DNA from: Anaerolineae bacterium | GTDB lineage: Bacteria > Chloroflexota > Anaerolineae > Epilineales > JAHCIE01 | Assembly (NCBI GenBank): GCA_026129385.1 | Contig: JAHCIE010000014.1 | Span: forward strand, 1 to 24,032 | Direction of reading: 5' to 3' | Length of the DNA: 24,032 nt | Shown: piece after piece, positions 6,733 through 15,042 of the stretch | Layout of the letters: each line of letters starts with the position of its first letter | Position numbering within the stretch: position 1 is the first letter of the stretch | The notes under the pieces: model-generated | What the model saw: only the letters and a program-made list of their open reading frames with translations | What the model was told of the DNA's origin: nothing | Databases searched by the model: none | Position numbers and translations under genes: made by a program

Positions 6733-8766
6733 ATGCCTGAGCCGCAGTTCATTCCCCAACCCTGGCGCGTCCAGCGACGCGCGGGCGAGTACCCCCTGGA
6801 CACCGACACCACGCTCTGGGTGGCCGCCCGCGCCACGCCTCACGTACGCTTCGCCGCCCAGCGCCTCGCCGAGGCCATCACCACCGCGACGGGCCTGACG
6901 CCCAAGCTCGCTGTCGCGCCCGACAGCATCCCGCTGTTCGGCCTGCTGCTCGGCCCCCAGGACGCGCGGCCCGACCCCGTGACTTTGAGTGAGGCGCAGG
7001 CGGCCGAGTTGGGCACGGAGGGCTACGTCCTCGACATCAGCCCGGCCGGCGCCGCCATCGCCGCCCCCACTGAGACGGGCCTCTACTGGGGGGTCCAGAC
7101 CCTCATCCAGGCGCTGCGCACCACAGGCCGCCGCCTGCCGGCCATGCGCGTCGAGGATCGGCCTGCCCTCGCCACGCGCGGCCTGATGCTGGACGCCTCG
7201 CGCGGCCGCGTACCAACGTTGGACTACCTCAAGCGACTGGTGGACCTGCTATCGTCGCTCAAGATGAACCAGTTCCAACTGTACCTCGAACACACCTTCG
7301 AGTTCAGCCGCCGCCGCGAGTTCGGCCAGCAGGCGGGGGCTTACACGGCCGCCGAGATGCAGGCCCTGGACGAGTACGCCCGCGCCCGCCACGTGGAACT
7401 TGTCCCCAATCTCCAGTCCTATGGCCATCAGCGCGCCCTACTCAGCCTGCCCGAGTACGAGCACCTGGCCGAGACCGACTGGCGCTGGACGCTGACACCT
7501 GCCAACGAGGAGACCTACGCGCTGCTCGACGAGATGTACAGCGAGTTTCTGCCCAACTTCTCATCCACCCAGTTCAACGTCGACTGTGACGAGTCATGGG
7601 ACCACGGCCTGGGCCGGTCGAAGGCGCTGGCCGACGAGCGCGGCAAGGGCCGCCTGTACCTCGACCATATCCTGCGTCTGCGCGAGATGGCCGCCAAGCA
7701 CGGCCGTCGCATCCAGGTCTGGGCCGACATCCTGCTCCACTACCCGGAGCTACTGCCCGAAATCCCCGATGACGTCCTGCTACTCGACTGGCGCTACGAG
7801 AACCAGGCAACCTATCCGACCGTCCTGGAAATCGCCCGCTCCGGCCGCCCCTTCCTGGTCTGCCCCGGCGTCTCCGCCTGGAACACCATCTTCCCTCGCA
7901 TCGACAACGCCCTGGGCAACATCCTCGGCTACACTCAGGCCGGCATGGCGGCTGGCGCGGTGGGTATGCTGCTGACCGACTGGGGTGACCACGGCGCGTA
8001 CGCCATGCCGGCCGCCTCCTTCTACCCCTACGCCTTCGGCGCAGAGACCGCCTGGACCGGCGGCCAGACCTCGCCCGATACCTTCGATGCGAAGGCTGGC
8101 TCGCTGCTGTTTGGCGACCTGTCGGGCCAGGTCGTCGCTGCCGTACGGCGCACGGGCCGCGCCATGGCACAGTGGCCGCTGCGAGGCCCCAACGGCTCGG
8201 ACGCCATCGCTGCCGTCTTCGACGACCCGCTGGCGGGCCGCCTGGCGGACACATCGCCGGGCGCGATTACCGAGATGGCCGCCGCCGCTGCCCAGGCCCT
8301 GGCGGCCTTCGCCAGTTTACGCGACGCGCAGATGCGTCACGAGCTGTCGTTCCTGGCGCATATGTTGGCCTTCGCCGCCGACAAGCTCGCCCTGACCCGC
8401 CGCCTGCGCGGAGCGCTGGCCGACGGCGCGGAGACCGAGACTCTTGTCGCCGCCCTGCGAACCCAGCGTACCCAGCTGGCTGCCCTGCGCGCCGAGTTTG
8501 AGAGCCTGTGGCTGGGAGCCTCAAAGCGCGCCGAGATCGCTTTGAGCCTCAGCTACTACGACACGGGGCTGGCGTGCTACGACGCAGCGCTCGCCTGGCT
8601 CGACGCCGGCAACCGCGACCTCGCCACCTACACACCGGACACGACGCCCGTGCTATGGGAGGTGGGCAGGGGCGAGATTCTAGGCCTGGCGGAGATTATC
8701 GGCTTCGAGAACCTGCCGCCAGAGATCCGAGGCTGGCTGCGGTCGATGCAGGGCAATCGAGCCTAA
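6733..8766 (+). CDS. GH20 family beta-N-acetylhexosaminidase, cytoplasmic
   Basis: A 677-residue glycoside hydrolase. An N-terminal GH20b-like alpha/beta domain (about 1-140, with TETGLYWGVQTLIQAL) precedes the TIM barrel, which opens with RPALATRGLMLDASRG. The catalytic Asp-Glu pair sits in FNVDCDESWDHG (D286, E287), equivalent to the DE pair of GH20 enzymes that cleave through the substrate acetamido group. GVSAWNTIFPRI and the TDWGDHG segment complete the barrel. No signal peptide is present, so it acts on imported oligosaccharides. I chose the ATG at 6733 over the in-frame ATG at 6718 because GGAG lies nine bases before it and the first ATG overlaps that site. It ends at a strong bidirectional hairpin. 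Likely substrates are chito-oligosaccharides or other terminal GlcNAc/GalNAc sugars. Confidence 0.88.
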   Translation: MPEPQFIPQPWRVQRRAGEYPLDTDTTLWVAARATPHVRFAAQRLAEAITTATGLTPKLAVAPDSIPLFGLLLGPQDARPDPVTLSEAQAAELGTEGYVLDISPAGAAIAAPTETGLYWGVQTLIQALRTTGRRLPAMRVEDRPALATRGLMLDASRGRVPTLDYLKRLVDLLSSLKMNQFQLYLEHTFEFSRRREFGQQAGAYTAAEMQALDEYARARHVELVPNLQSYGHQRALLSLPEYEHLAETDWRWTLTPANEETYALLDEMYSEFLPNFSSTQFNVDCDESWDHGLGRSKALADERGKGRLYLDHILRLREMAAKHGRRIQVWADILLHYPELLPEIPDDVLLLDWRYENQATYPTVLEIARSGRPFLVCPGVSAWNTIFPRIDNALGNILGYTQAGMAAGAVGMLLTDWGDHGAYAMPAASFYPYAFGAETAWTGGQTSPDTFDAKAGSLLFGDLSGQVVAAVRRTGRAMAQWPLRGPNGSDAIAAVFDDPLAGRLADTSPGAITEMAAAAAQALAAFASLRDAQMRHELSFLAHMLAFAADKLALTRRLRGALADGAETETLVAALRTQRTQLAALRAEFESLWLGASKRAEIALSLSYYDTGLACYDAALAWLDAGNRDLATYTPDTTPVLWEVGRGEILGLAEIIGFENLPPEIRGWLRSMQGNRA

Positions 8767-8778
8767 GCCACCGACCTG

Positions 8779-8830
8779 GATCAGGGGCGAAGGGCCACCG
8801 ACCACAGGGGTCTACCCTTCGCCCCTGGTC
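8779..8830. terminator. Bidirectional hairpin terminator between convergent genes
   Basis: A 13-bp perfect stem, CAGGGGCGAAGGG (8782-8794) with CCCTTCGCCCCTG (8815-8827), extends to 16 bp with one G-T wobble. The 20-base loop contains CCACCGACCAC. It lies between the GH20 stop and the oxidoreductase stop and would serve both strands. No long T-tract is seen. Confidence 0.65.
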
Positions 8831-8843
8831 ACCCGCCAGGGTC

Positions 8844-10157
8844 TCACCCCGCGGCGCCGAGCGCCGCCTGCTCGATACGCTCGCGATACTCTTCCATGTT
8901 GACCACGACGCTGTTCAGCCGCGATTCCTCGGCGGCGAACGCCATCAAGTGACTCTCCAGCGACACACGTCCCGATGTAGCCGGTGACGTCCCCTGCGTC
9001 ATCGTCTCCACAAAGGCCTGCATCAAGCCAAAATCACCGCCGCCGTGGCCGCTACTCGCCAGGGGCGGGTGAATCACCTCCGCTTTCCCCTGGAACTTGC
9101 TGGTCGGGTGGACCGGCCAGCTAGCGCCGTGGTAGTGATCGTAGATGCGAATCTCGTTGTTGCTCTCGTCGGCGAACAGAGTCGCCCGCGAGCCGTCGAT
9201 GCGCGTCATGCGACTCTCCACGTGGGAGAAGCCCTGCATGGTAAGAGTCACCGTCGCGCCGCTGCCAAACAGCATACTGACCACCTGGTGGTCGACGACC
9301 GTGTTGTCGCAGCGGTAGACGCAGCGCCCGAAGGGGCTGGTTTCCAGGGCGCTCCGTCGCGCCTCGTAGCTGTGGTCGGGGCTTAGGGCGGCTACCATGA
9401 AGCTAACCGCCTCGGCCAGGTAGATGCGGGGCGCGTAGTAGCCACACTCCTCGGCGATGGGGCAACCGTCCAGGCAGCGGGCCGGAATCTCCGGTCCCAC
9501 GCGGTCGTGGCGGAACCACTGGGTCGTGCCTGTTGAGGATAGGGTCACGGGCGCGCCGTCCATGAGCCAGATCAGATAGTCGAGATCGTGGCAACACTTG
9601 GCGAGAATCATGGGCGCGCTACGCTCGGCGTTGCCCCAATTGCCGCGCACGAAGCTGTGGGCCATGTGGAGATACGACAGGTTCTCGTTGTGATTGACGC
9701 TGATCACTTCGCCCAGGCGACCAGAGTGCACGATGTCGGCCAGGGCGGTGAAGAAAGGCGCGTAGCGCAGAACGTGGCAGATTTGTAGCAGCCGCCCATT
9801 TCTCTCGGCGGCCTGGACGATACGCATGCAGTCCTGCGCCTCAGACGCGATGGGCTTCTCCAGCAGCATGTCGTAGCCCGCGTCGAGGGCGGCCAGGGCC
9901 GATGGCAGGTGGTCGCGGTCCATGGTGCAGTTCAGGACCGCCGCCGCCATCTGCGGCTGCGCCAGAACGTCCTCCCATGAGCGAAACTGGCGCTCAGCGG
10001 GGATACCGTGGTCCCTGGCGAACCGCTCGCGCTTGGCGTCGTCAGGCTCGGCGACGGCGACGAAGCGTAGCTGGTCGGGGTAACGCAGAGCGTAGGGGCC
10101 GTAGGCGTAGTAGCCTCGGTTCCCCGCGCCCAACAGGACCATTTCCAAAGGAGGCAT
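8844..10157 (-). CDS. Gfo/Idh/MocA family NAD(P)-dependent oxidoreductase
   Basis: A 437-residue protein with an N-terminal Rossmann fold (LLGAGNRGYY near residues 8-17), the family signature EKPIA (100-104, catalytic-type K101) and a C-terminal alpha/beta domain with CCHDLDYLIWLMDG carrying the Asp/His pair typical of the active site. A Cys-rich insert, CLDGCPIAEECGYYAP, sits around residue 230. Such clusters occur in some members and could bind metal. These enzymes oxidise, reduce or epimerise sugars and inositols, or hydrolyse glycosides by an NAD-dependent route. The start at 10157 has GGAG seven bases upstream. An IS200-type remnant lies directly upstream and separates it from the ABC operon by about 540 bp, so its own promoter is not obvious. 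Its substrate is unknown; context suggests an amino sugar or derivative. Confidence 0.88.
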   Translation of the reverse strand: MPPLEMVLLGAGNRGYYAYGPYALRYPDQLRFVAVAEPDDAKRERFARDHGIPAERQFRSWEDVLAQPQMAAAVLNCTMDRDHLPSALAALDAGYDMLLEKPIASEAQDCMRIVQAAERNGRLLQICHVLRYAPFFTALADIVHSGRLGEVISVNHNENLSYLHMAHSFVRGNWGNAERSAPMILAKCCHDLDYLIWLMDGAPVTLSSTGTTQWFRHDRVGPEIPARCLDGCPIAEECGYYAPRIYLAEAVSFMVAALSPDHSYEARRSALETSPFGRCVYRCDNTVVDHQVVSMLFGSGATVTLTMQGFSHVESRMTRIDGSRATLFADESNNEIRIYDHYHGASWPVHPTSKFQGKAEVIHPPLASSGHGGGDFGLMQAFVETMTQGTSPATSGRVSLESHLMAFAAEESRLNSVVVNMEEYRERIEQAALGAAG

Positions 10158-10171
10158 TACATTTCTCCATA

Positions 10172-10603
10172 GCCGAAGGTCATTCGGCGGGCTAAAAGGG
10201 CCACTCGCCATTGGGGCTATAGAGCAACGCTGGCTCACGCACCCCTGGCGGGAGGATCTCCACTGTCAGTCCTGCGTCGGTCGGGCCTTCGTCCGCCTCC
10301 GCCAGGCGCTCCAGCCATGCGATAGGCGTCTGCTGGGCATGATGCGCCTTCTGGTGGAGGACGTAGGCCTCCGCAATCGGCCGCTGCGTCTCGCCCAGGC
10401 TCAGGACGCCGTAGCCATGCTCCCACTCCAGCGAAGGAGCGAGATTGGTCACGTGCAAATGATGCGAACTGGCTCCCTTGAGCCGCTTGACCACCTCGGC
10501 GACGATGAGCGGTTCGCGGCCCTTCGTGGCCCACACGAGATGGTAGTACAGACGCCAGAACGGCACACGCCCCCCACCCGCCGAATCGAATTCCATTCGG
10601 CGG
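10172..10603 (-). mobile_element. IS200/REP-associated transposase-type element, degenerate
   Basis: A transposase-like gene is bracketed by two hairpins sharing the core word CCGAAT. The upstream hairpin has arms CCGCCGAAT (10578-10586) and ATTCGGCGG (10595-10603). The downstream hairpin has arms GCCGAA (10172-10177) and TTCGGC (10183-10188). IS200/IS605 and RAYT-type elements carry subterminal hairpins rather than terminal inverted repeats, which fits. The gene has lost its HUH motif, so it is probably immobile. It is inserted between the binding-protein gene and the oxidoreductase. Confidence 0.6.
10192..10566 (-). CDS. IS200-like (Y1) transposase with internal in-frame deletion
   Basis: A 124-residue protein. 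It begins VPFWRLYYHLVWATKGREPLI, which matches the N-terminal strand of IS200-like/REP-associated transposases. It then jumps directly to VKRLKGASSHHLH, GYGVLSLGE and YVLHQKAHH, which normally follow some 45 residues later. The missing piece should hold the HUH motif (usually DHIH or DHVH), needed for metal binding and DNA cleavage. The Tyr-bearing helix AYVLHQKAHH remains. The junction is near 10500-10505 and keeps the frame. The start is a GTG at 10566 after a G-rich stretch; the frame is open upstream to 10626, where it reads through the hairpin. Non-functional as a transposase unless it has been repurposed. Confidence 0.72.
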   Translation of the reverse strand: MPFWRLYYHLVWATKGREPLIVAEVVKRLKGASSHHLHVTNLAPSLEWEHGYGVLSLGETQRPIAEAYVLHQKAHHAQQTPIAWLERLAEADEGPTDAGLTVEILPPGVREPALLYSPNGEWPF

Positions 10604-10627
10604 CTCTTCCCAGAGCTCGCCTGCAAG

Positions 10628-10665
10628 CTGGGAGCCTGAGGAGACTCCGTTCCCCAGGCTCCCAG
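10628..10665 (-). terminator. Hairpin after the ABC binding-protein gene
   Basis: Perfect 11-bp arms CTGGGAGCCTG (10628-10638) and CAGGCTCCCAG (10655-10665) with a 16-base loop. It lies 30 bases past the stop of the binding-protein gene and before the transposase-like element. GC-rich, without a clear T-tract. Confidence 0.6.
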
Positions 10666-10695
10666 ATTAGCCGGATGGCTGTGGCCGTCTGCCTG

Positions 10696-12581
10696 CTACT
10701 TCGGCGGCAGCTTGCCGTCCATGATCAACCACGCGACCGGGTTATCGGCGTACACCGGGTTCTTCCAGACGGGATCCGAGTCGGGCGGGTAGGCCGCCAC
10801 GCGCACACCCTCGAGGGCGGCGTTGTTGCCGTAGCGCTCCCACAGCGGGATGATCGGCAGCACCTGGTTGAACGCCAGCGCCAGATCGGTCACGGCCTTC
10901 TTCTGGGCAGCCTCATCGGTACCCTTAGCCGTCGCCGTAATCATGGCATTGAAGTCCACTTCCTTACCGTCAACCGTCTGCTTGAAGGGGAAGCTCATGC
11001 CCGGCCCAGGCGAGAGGGGCGGGTTGTAAACCAGCAGGTCCTGCTCGTAGGAGAAGAACGGATGCGGGTTGCCCGCGCCCCAGGCGCGGATAGCCATGGT
11101 GAACTTGCCCTGCTGAACATCCTGGTTGTGCTGCTGGAACTGGACACCGCGATACTGGGTCTTGATGCCCGCGTCCGTCAGCTGCTTGGCCAGGTTCTCA
11201 GCCGCCGCCGACCAGTCGGCGAACTCAGCCGGGGCCGTCAGCTCGAACTCCAGGCGGCCGTCAGGGCCGGCCCACACGCCGTCGCTGCCCTTGGCATAGC
11301 CGGCCTTGGTCAGCAGTTCCTCGGTCTTCTTCGGGTCATAGGCATACTGGTTCAGCTTGGCGATCGCGTCCGCGCTGACCCACTGCGGGATCATGTTGTC
11401 CGAGAAGCCGGCCAGGTACTTGCTGTCGATGCCAGACTTACCCAGCGACACCGCGCCGTTCTCGTCGCCCTTGATCGAGTAGGCCATCGCCTGGCGCACC
11501 AGCGGGTTCGCGAGCCGCTTGTCGTTGTAGTTGACGAACAGGGCCGGGCCGCTGACCGTCGGCGGCCGGATGATGCGGATACCCTGGTCGATGAAGGACT
11601 TCTCCGTGGCGGGCGGGAAGCCGTGGGTCGCGTAGTCCGCTTCCTTCTGCAGAACGACCGGGGTGATATCCGGCGTCTCGCCGTTGTAGACGACGATCTT
11701 GTCGAACGGAATCTTGTCGGCGTTGAAGCCGCCCGGATTCTTCACCAGGTCCAGCCGCGACGACGTGATGCTGGCGGGGTCGAGCTTGAAGGGGCCTGCG
11801 CCAACCATGTCCTTGGGCCGGAAGGCAGTGAAGTCCTGGCGGAGCTTCTTCACCTCGTCCGAGTCCTGGGTCTTACCGTCCTTGAACAGCGCGGCGGCCT
11901 TGTCACCCCACTCCTTGTAGACGGCGTCGGGGCGGATGCGCGTCTTCAGGATGAAGCGGGGCGCAACGCTGGTCGCGTCTTTGAAGTGGAACTTGACCGT
12001 CGTCGGATCCGTCGCCTCAACCTTGTCGATGTACTTCCACACCGACTGGCCCATCAACTGGGCCAGGTTGAAGGTGGTTACCACGTCGGTGGCCGTGAAG
12101 GGCTTGCCGTCGCTCCACTTCACGCCGTCCCGCAGCTTGACGGTGAAGTTGTCGCCTTCGGTCTTGAATTCAGTGCCCAGCCAGGGCACGAACTTGCCAT
12201 CGTTCCAGTTGTACGTGGCGAGGGGCGTCTCAACCAGTTCGTTGTAGATGCCGAAGTCGATGAAGTCGGTCACGAAGCTGTTGTAGTGGGCCTTGGGGGC
12301 CAGGCCGAAAGGCCACGCGCCGTGGAACTCCTTGCCGCCGGCCGTCTTGGCCGCGGGGGCGGCGGCGGCGGCGCGCAGTGGCTGCCGCCGCTTTCGGCGC
12401 TTGGTCGCCTGGGGCCGCCGCGGCGGGGGCGGCCGCCGTCGGGGCCGCCGGCTGGGCTGCCGGGGCGGCGGCCGTGGGCGCCGCCGCCTGCGGGGCCGAG
12501 CCGCTGCGGGCTGTGCGCAGGCGGCAGCAACGACCAGCAGAGCTGCCAACAGCGCCAGAATCAGAACCTTGTACTTTTCAT
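10696..12581 (-). CDS. Family-5 ABC transporter substrate-binding lipoprotein, indels near the N-terminus
   Basis: About 628 residues: lipoprotein signal peptide KYKVLILALLAALLVV with lipobox VAAAC, an Ala/Pro linker, then a long SBP_bac_5 domain (WNDGKFVPWLGTEFK, LRDGVKWSDGKPFTATDV, MVGAGPFKLDPAS, NPLVRQAMAYSI). It binds peptides or oligosaccharides at the outer membrane face and hands them to the permeases encoded upstream. Three indels are apparent. The ATG at 12581 (GGAGGG ten bases before) needs one more A in its AAAA run to read MKKYKV. The linker between about 12370 and 12500 reads Arg/Pro-rich, but another frame gives SAPQAAAPTAAAPAAQPAA, a normal linker. Several family-5 binding proteins carry chitobiose or cello-oligosaccharides, which fits the GH20 nearby, but specificity is not proved. 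Confidence 0.87.
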
Positions 12582-12629
12582 TGTATGCTCTCCCTCCTTC
12601 AAAGAGCAGCATGGTGGAAAACAACTGAC

Positions 12630-12671
12630 GAGGGTCGGCGGCGCCGGATACGCATCGCCTCACCGACCCTC
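12630..12671 (-). terminator. Intercistronic hairpin before the binding-protein gene
   Basis: Arms GAGGGTCGG (12630-12638) and CCGACCCTC (12663-12671), 9 bp perfect, enclose 24 bases; TGAC/GTCA outside could extend the stem. On the minus strand it begins a few bases after the stop of the small membrane protein and is followed by TTGTTTTCC. It may be a partial terminator, or protect the 5' end of the downstream binding-protein mRNA, which is usually needed in excess over the permeases. Confidence 0.5.
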
Positions 12672-12674
12672 GAG

Positions 12675-12860
12675 TCAGTGACGTTGAGATCGGACGGCCA
12701 CGGCAACCAGCGCAAGCATCAACACCCCTATCAGCGCCGCGAAGACCGTCACGAAAAACTCCGCGCTGTTGCGATCCAGAAATGGCAGCAGCAGCAGCGA
12801 CATAGAGAGAATCATCGCGCCAATGGCGAAAATAGCCTTGCCTAGCTCGGCAGCAATCAC
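12675..12860 (-). CDS. Small two-helix membrane protein coupled to the ABC operon
   Basis: A 61-residue protein, start GTG at 12860 overlapping the TGA of the upstream ATPase gene (GTGA), which points to translational coupling. It has two hydrophobic helices, AIGAMILSMSLLLLPFL and FFVTVFAALIGVLMLALVAV, joined by DRNSAEF, and a basic tail VRSQRH. I do not recognise a family. It could be an accessory subunit or stabiliser of the importer, or a remnant. The overlap and the hydrophobic pattern support real coding. Confidence 0.6.
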   Translation of the reverse strand: MIAAELGKAIFAIGAMILSMSLLLLPFLDRNSAEFFVTVFAALIGVLMLALVAVAVRSQRH

Positions 12861-13855
12861 GCCGCGTGCTCCCTCGCTACCACCTGGCCCGTTGCCACGT
12901 GGCAGGCTACGGAGTGATTCTCGCCGATGGGCAAGAGCGCCGGCTCCACCACATCGCACTGCCCTTCCACGAACAAGGGGCAGCGCGGGTGGAAAGTACA
13001 GCCGCTGGGCAGCGCGGTCAGGCTGGGAATGTCCTGGCTACGTAGGGCCAGGCGCTGCTTCTCGCGGGTCAGCAGCGGGTCGGCCTCCGGCACCGCCGAC
13101 AGCAGGGCGCGGGTATAGGGATGCTCCGGCTCGTTGATAACCTTGGGCGTCAGCCCCGTCTCCACGACCTGCCCGACGTACATGACGGCGATGCGCCCGC
13201 GCCAGGCGAAATACTTCGCCACCGCCAGATCGTGGGTGATGAACAGGAACCCCACTCCGAGCCGGTCGCGGAGGCCGCCCAGCATCTGGAGCAGCGACAC
13301 ACGAATCGAAACATCCACCATCGATACCGACTCGTCGGCGACGATGAAGCTGGGATTGACAGTCAGCGCGCGCGCCACCGATAGACGCTGGCGCTGTCCG
13401 CCGCTCAGCTGATGCGGGTGCTTATCGTAGAAATCCTCAACTGGCGACAGGTCTACCGTATCCAGCAGCTCATGGATGCGCTGGCGCAGATCATGACGCG
13501 ACCGTACCAGGCCGTGGCGCTTGAGCGGTGAGTGCCAGAATTCAGACACTGTCTGGACCGTTCAGCGAGGCGTAGGGGTCCTGATGGATGAGCTGCACGG
13601 GCGTGGCGGTACTTCGTTCACTCCTGCTTCTCCATCTTCCAGATGTCCTTGCCATGATACAGCATACGACCACACGGCGGGCGCAGCCCCCACACCATCT
13701 TACCCACCGTCGTCTTGCCGCAGCCGCTCTCCCCGACCAGGCACAGCGTTTCGCCCTCGCCGACCTTCAATGACACGCCATCAACGGCACGGACGGGCTG
13801 CCCCTTCCAGCTGAAGATCTGGCTGACGTTCTAGCTCGATAATAGGCGTGGTCAT
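12857..13855 (-). pseudogene. ABC transporter ATP-binding protein (OppF/DppF type), frameshifted
   Basis: The start ATG at 13855 overlaps the previous ATPase stop (ATGA) and has AGGAAGG before it. Reading MTTPIIEL, the frame breaks after eight residues near 13830. The next frame gives NVSQIFSWKGQPVRAVDG and Walker A LVGESGCGKTTVGKM (about 13712-13742). Further breaks near 13625 and 13565 join IHQDPYASLN to VSEFWHSPLKRHG. The rest is intact to 12857: signature LSGGQRQRLSVARAL, Walker B IVADESVSMVD, H-loop FITHDLA, and the oligopeptide-type C-terminal region HPYTRALLSAVP with CTFHPRCPLF. All catalytic motifs survive, so the breaks look like indel errors. It energises the importer together with the OppD-type partner. 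Confidence 0.83.
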
Positions 13856-14938
13856 ATGGCCTTCCTGTGCGCTTCCGCGGCGCGCTCGGGCTGCAAGAGA
13901 CCTCTGGCCAGCAGGTCGGCGCGTATCTCGTCCGTGAAGTGACAGGCGGCCAGGTGTCGGTTGCCGACCGAACGCAGGGTCGGCTCTACCGCGGCATATA
14001 TCGGCGGCGTAGGCGCAACGCGGGCTGAACTTACAGCCGGGCGGCGGCTCGATCAAGTCCGGCGGCGAGCCTTCGACCGACGTTAGCTCCATATACGCAC
14101 CCGTAACCGTCGGCACGGCGTGAATCAACCCCGCCGAGTAGGGGTGGCCAGGGTGATAGAAGATATCGTGCACCGACCCCAGCTCGATGATCCGTCCCGC
14201 GTACATGGTCGCGATGCGGTCGGCCAGTTCGGCCGCCACCGACAGGTCGTGGGTGATAAAGATCATCGAGAAGCCAAGCTCTTTCTTGAGGCGGCGCAGC
14301 ACGTCGATGATGGTACGTTGGGTAATGACGTCCAGCGCCGTTGTTGGCTCATCGAGAATCAGGATTTGGGGCTTGAGCAGCAGGCTCATCGCGATGAGGA
14401 CGCGCTGGCGCATGCCGCCCGACAACTCGTGGGGGAAAGCATCTATGACGCGCTGCGGGTCCAGCTGCACCAGCTTCAACAGTTCGATGCCGCGCTCACG
14501 CACCTCACGGGCGTTGGCCGGGCCGTGGGCGCGCACCGTGTCGTACATCTGGTCGGAGATGCGCAGCACCGGATTAAAGGCGTTCTGCGCACCCTGGAAG
14601 ACCATAGCGCACTCGGCCCAGCGATACTGGCGCAATTCCTCCGACCCTAGCTCCACCACGTCCATCTTCTTCTCGCCGCGCTGGTAGTAGATGTGACCGG
14701 CGCGGATGGTGGCCTGCTTGACCAACAGACGCACCAGGCTCAGGCCGAGGGTCGTCTTGCCGCAGCCGCTCTCCCCTACCAGAGCGATGCTCTCGGCGTT
14801 ATGGAGGTCGAAACTGATGTCGTTCACGGCTTTGACCGTGCCACGTCGCGCCTGATAGTCGACAGAGAGGTCACGCACGGCCAGACAGACATCGTCGGAG
14901 AGTTGGGGCCAGGCTCCGTTGGTAGGTGTAGGTGACAT
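13852..14938 (-). CDS. ABC transporter ATP-binding protein (OppD/DppD type), one frameshift near the end
   Basis: A protein of about 362 residues with Walker A GESGCGKT (55-62), Q-loop MVFQGAQNAFNPVL, signature LSGGMRQRV, Walker B ILILDEPTTALD, H-loop FITHDLS and the oligopeptide-family tail HPYSAGLIHAVP with CKFSPRCAYAADIC. After the last Cys a shift near 13995 is needed to reach VEPTLRSVGNRHLAACHF and a stop at 13852 overlapping the next start. Without it the frame runs on to 13781. The start ATG at 14938 has AGAGG upstream. It follows the permease gene by 104 bases, a gap that holds a hairpin. It hydrolyses ATP for the importer at the inner face of the membrane. Confidence 0.9.
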
Positions 14939-14976
14939 AGGCGCCTCTTGGGTTAGTAGCCAGTCGTCAGGTGAGC

Positions 14977-15028
14977 GGCGTGAAACGTGGTACGTGAGCG
15001 ACTGCGACATGCTCTCACGTTTCACGCC
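14977..15028. repeat. Intercistronic inverted repeat in the ABC operon
   Basis: Perfect 13-bp arms GGCGTGAAACGTG (14977-14989) and CACGTTTCACGCC (15016-15028) with a 26-base loop that itself holds further ACGTGAG words. It lies in the 104-base gap between the second permease and the first ATPase gene. It could lower read-through into the ATPase genes or stabilise the permease mRNA; it may also be a genome-wide repeat. Confidence 0.6.
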
Positions 15029-15042
15029 TCACGTTGCATGTT

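Noticed and set aside
10339..12681. 780-residue open frame on the plus strand opposite the binding-protein gene
   Set aside because: It is rich in Arg, Leu, His and Val with no recognisable motif. It is the mirror of a GC-rich gene whose third positions keep the opposite frame open. The minus-strand SBP_bac_5 reading is clear.
13781..13851. Extension of the OppD-type ATPase past the next gene's start (frame open to 13781)
   Set aside because: The extended reading contains the start region of the next ATPase in a shifted frame. A single indel near 13995 restores the family C-terminus and an ATGA junction.
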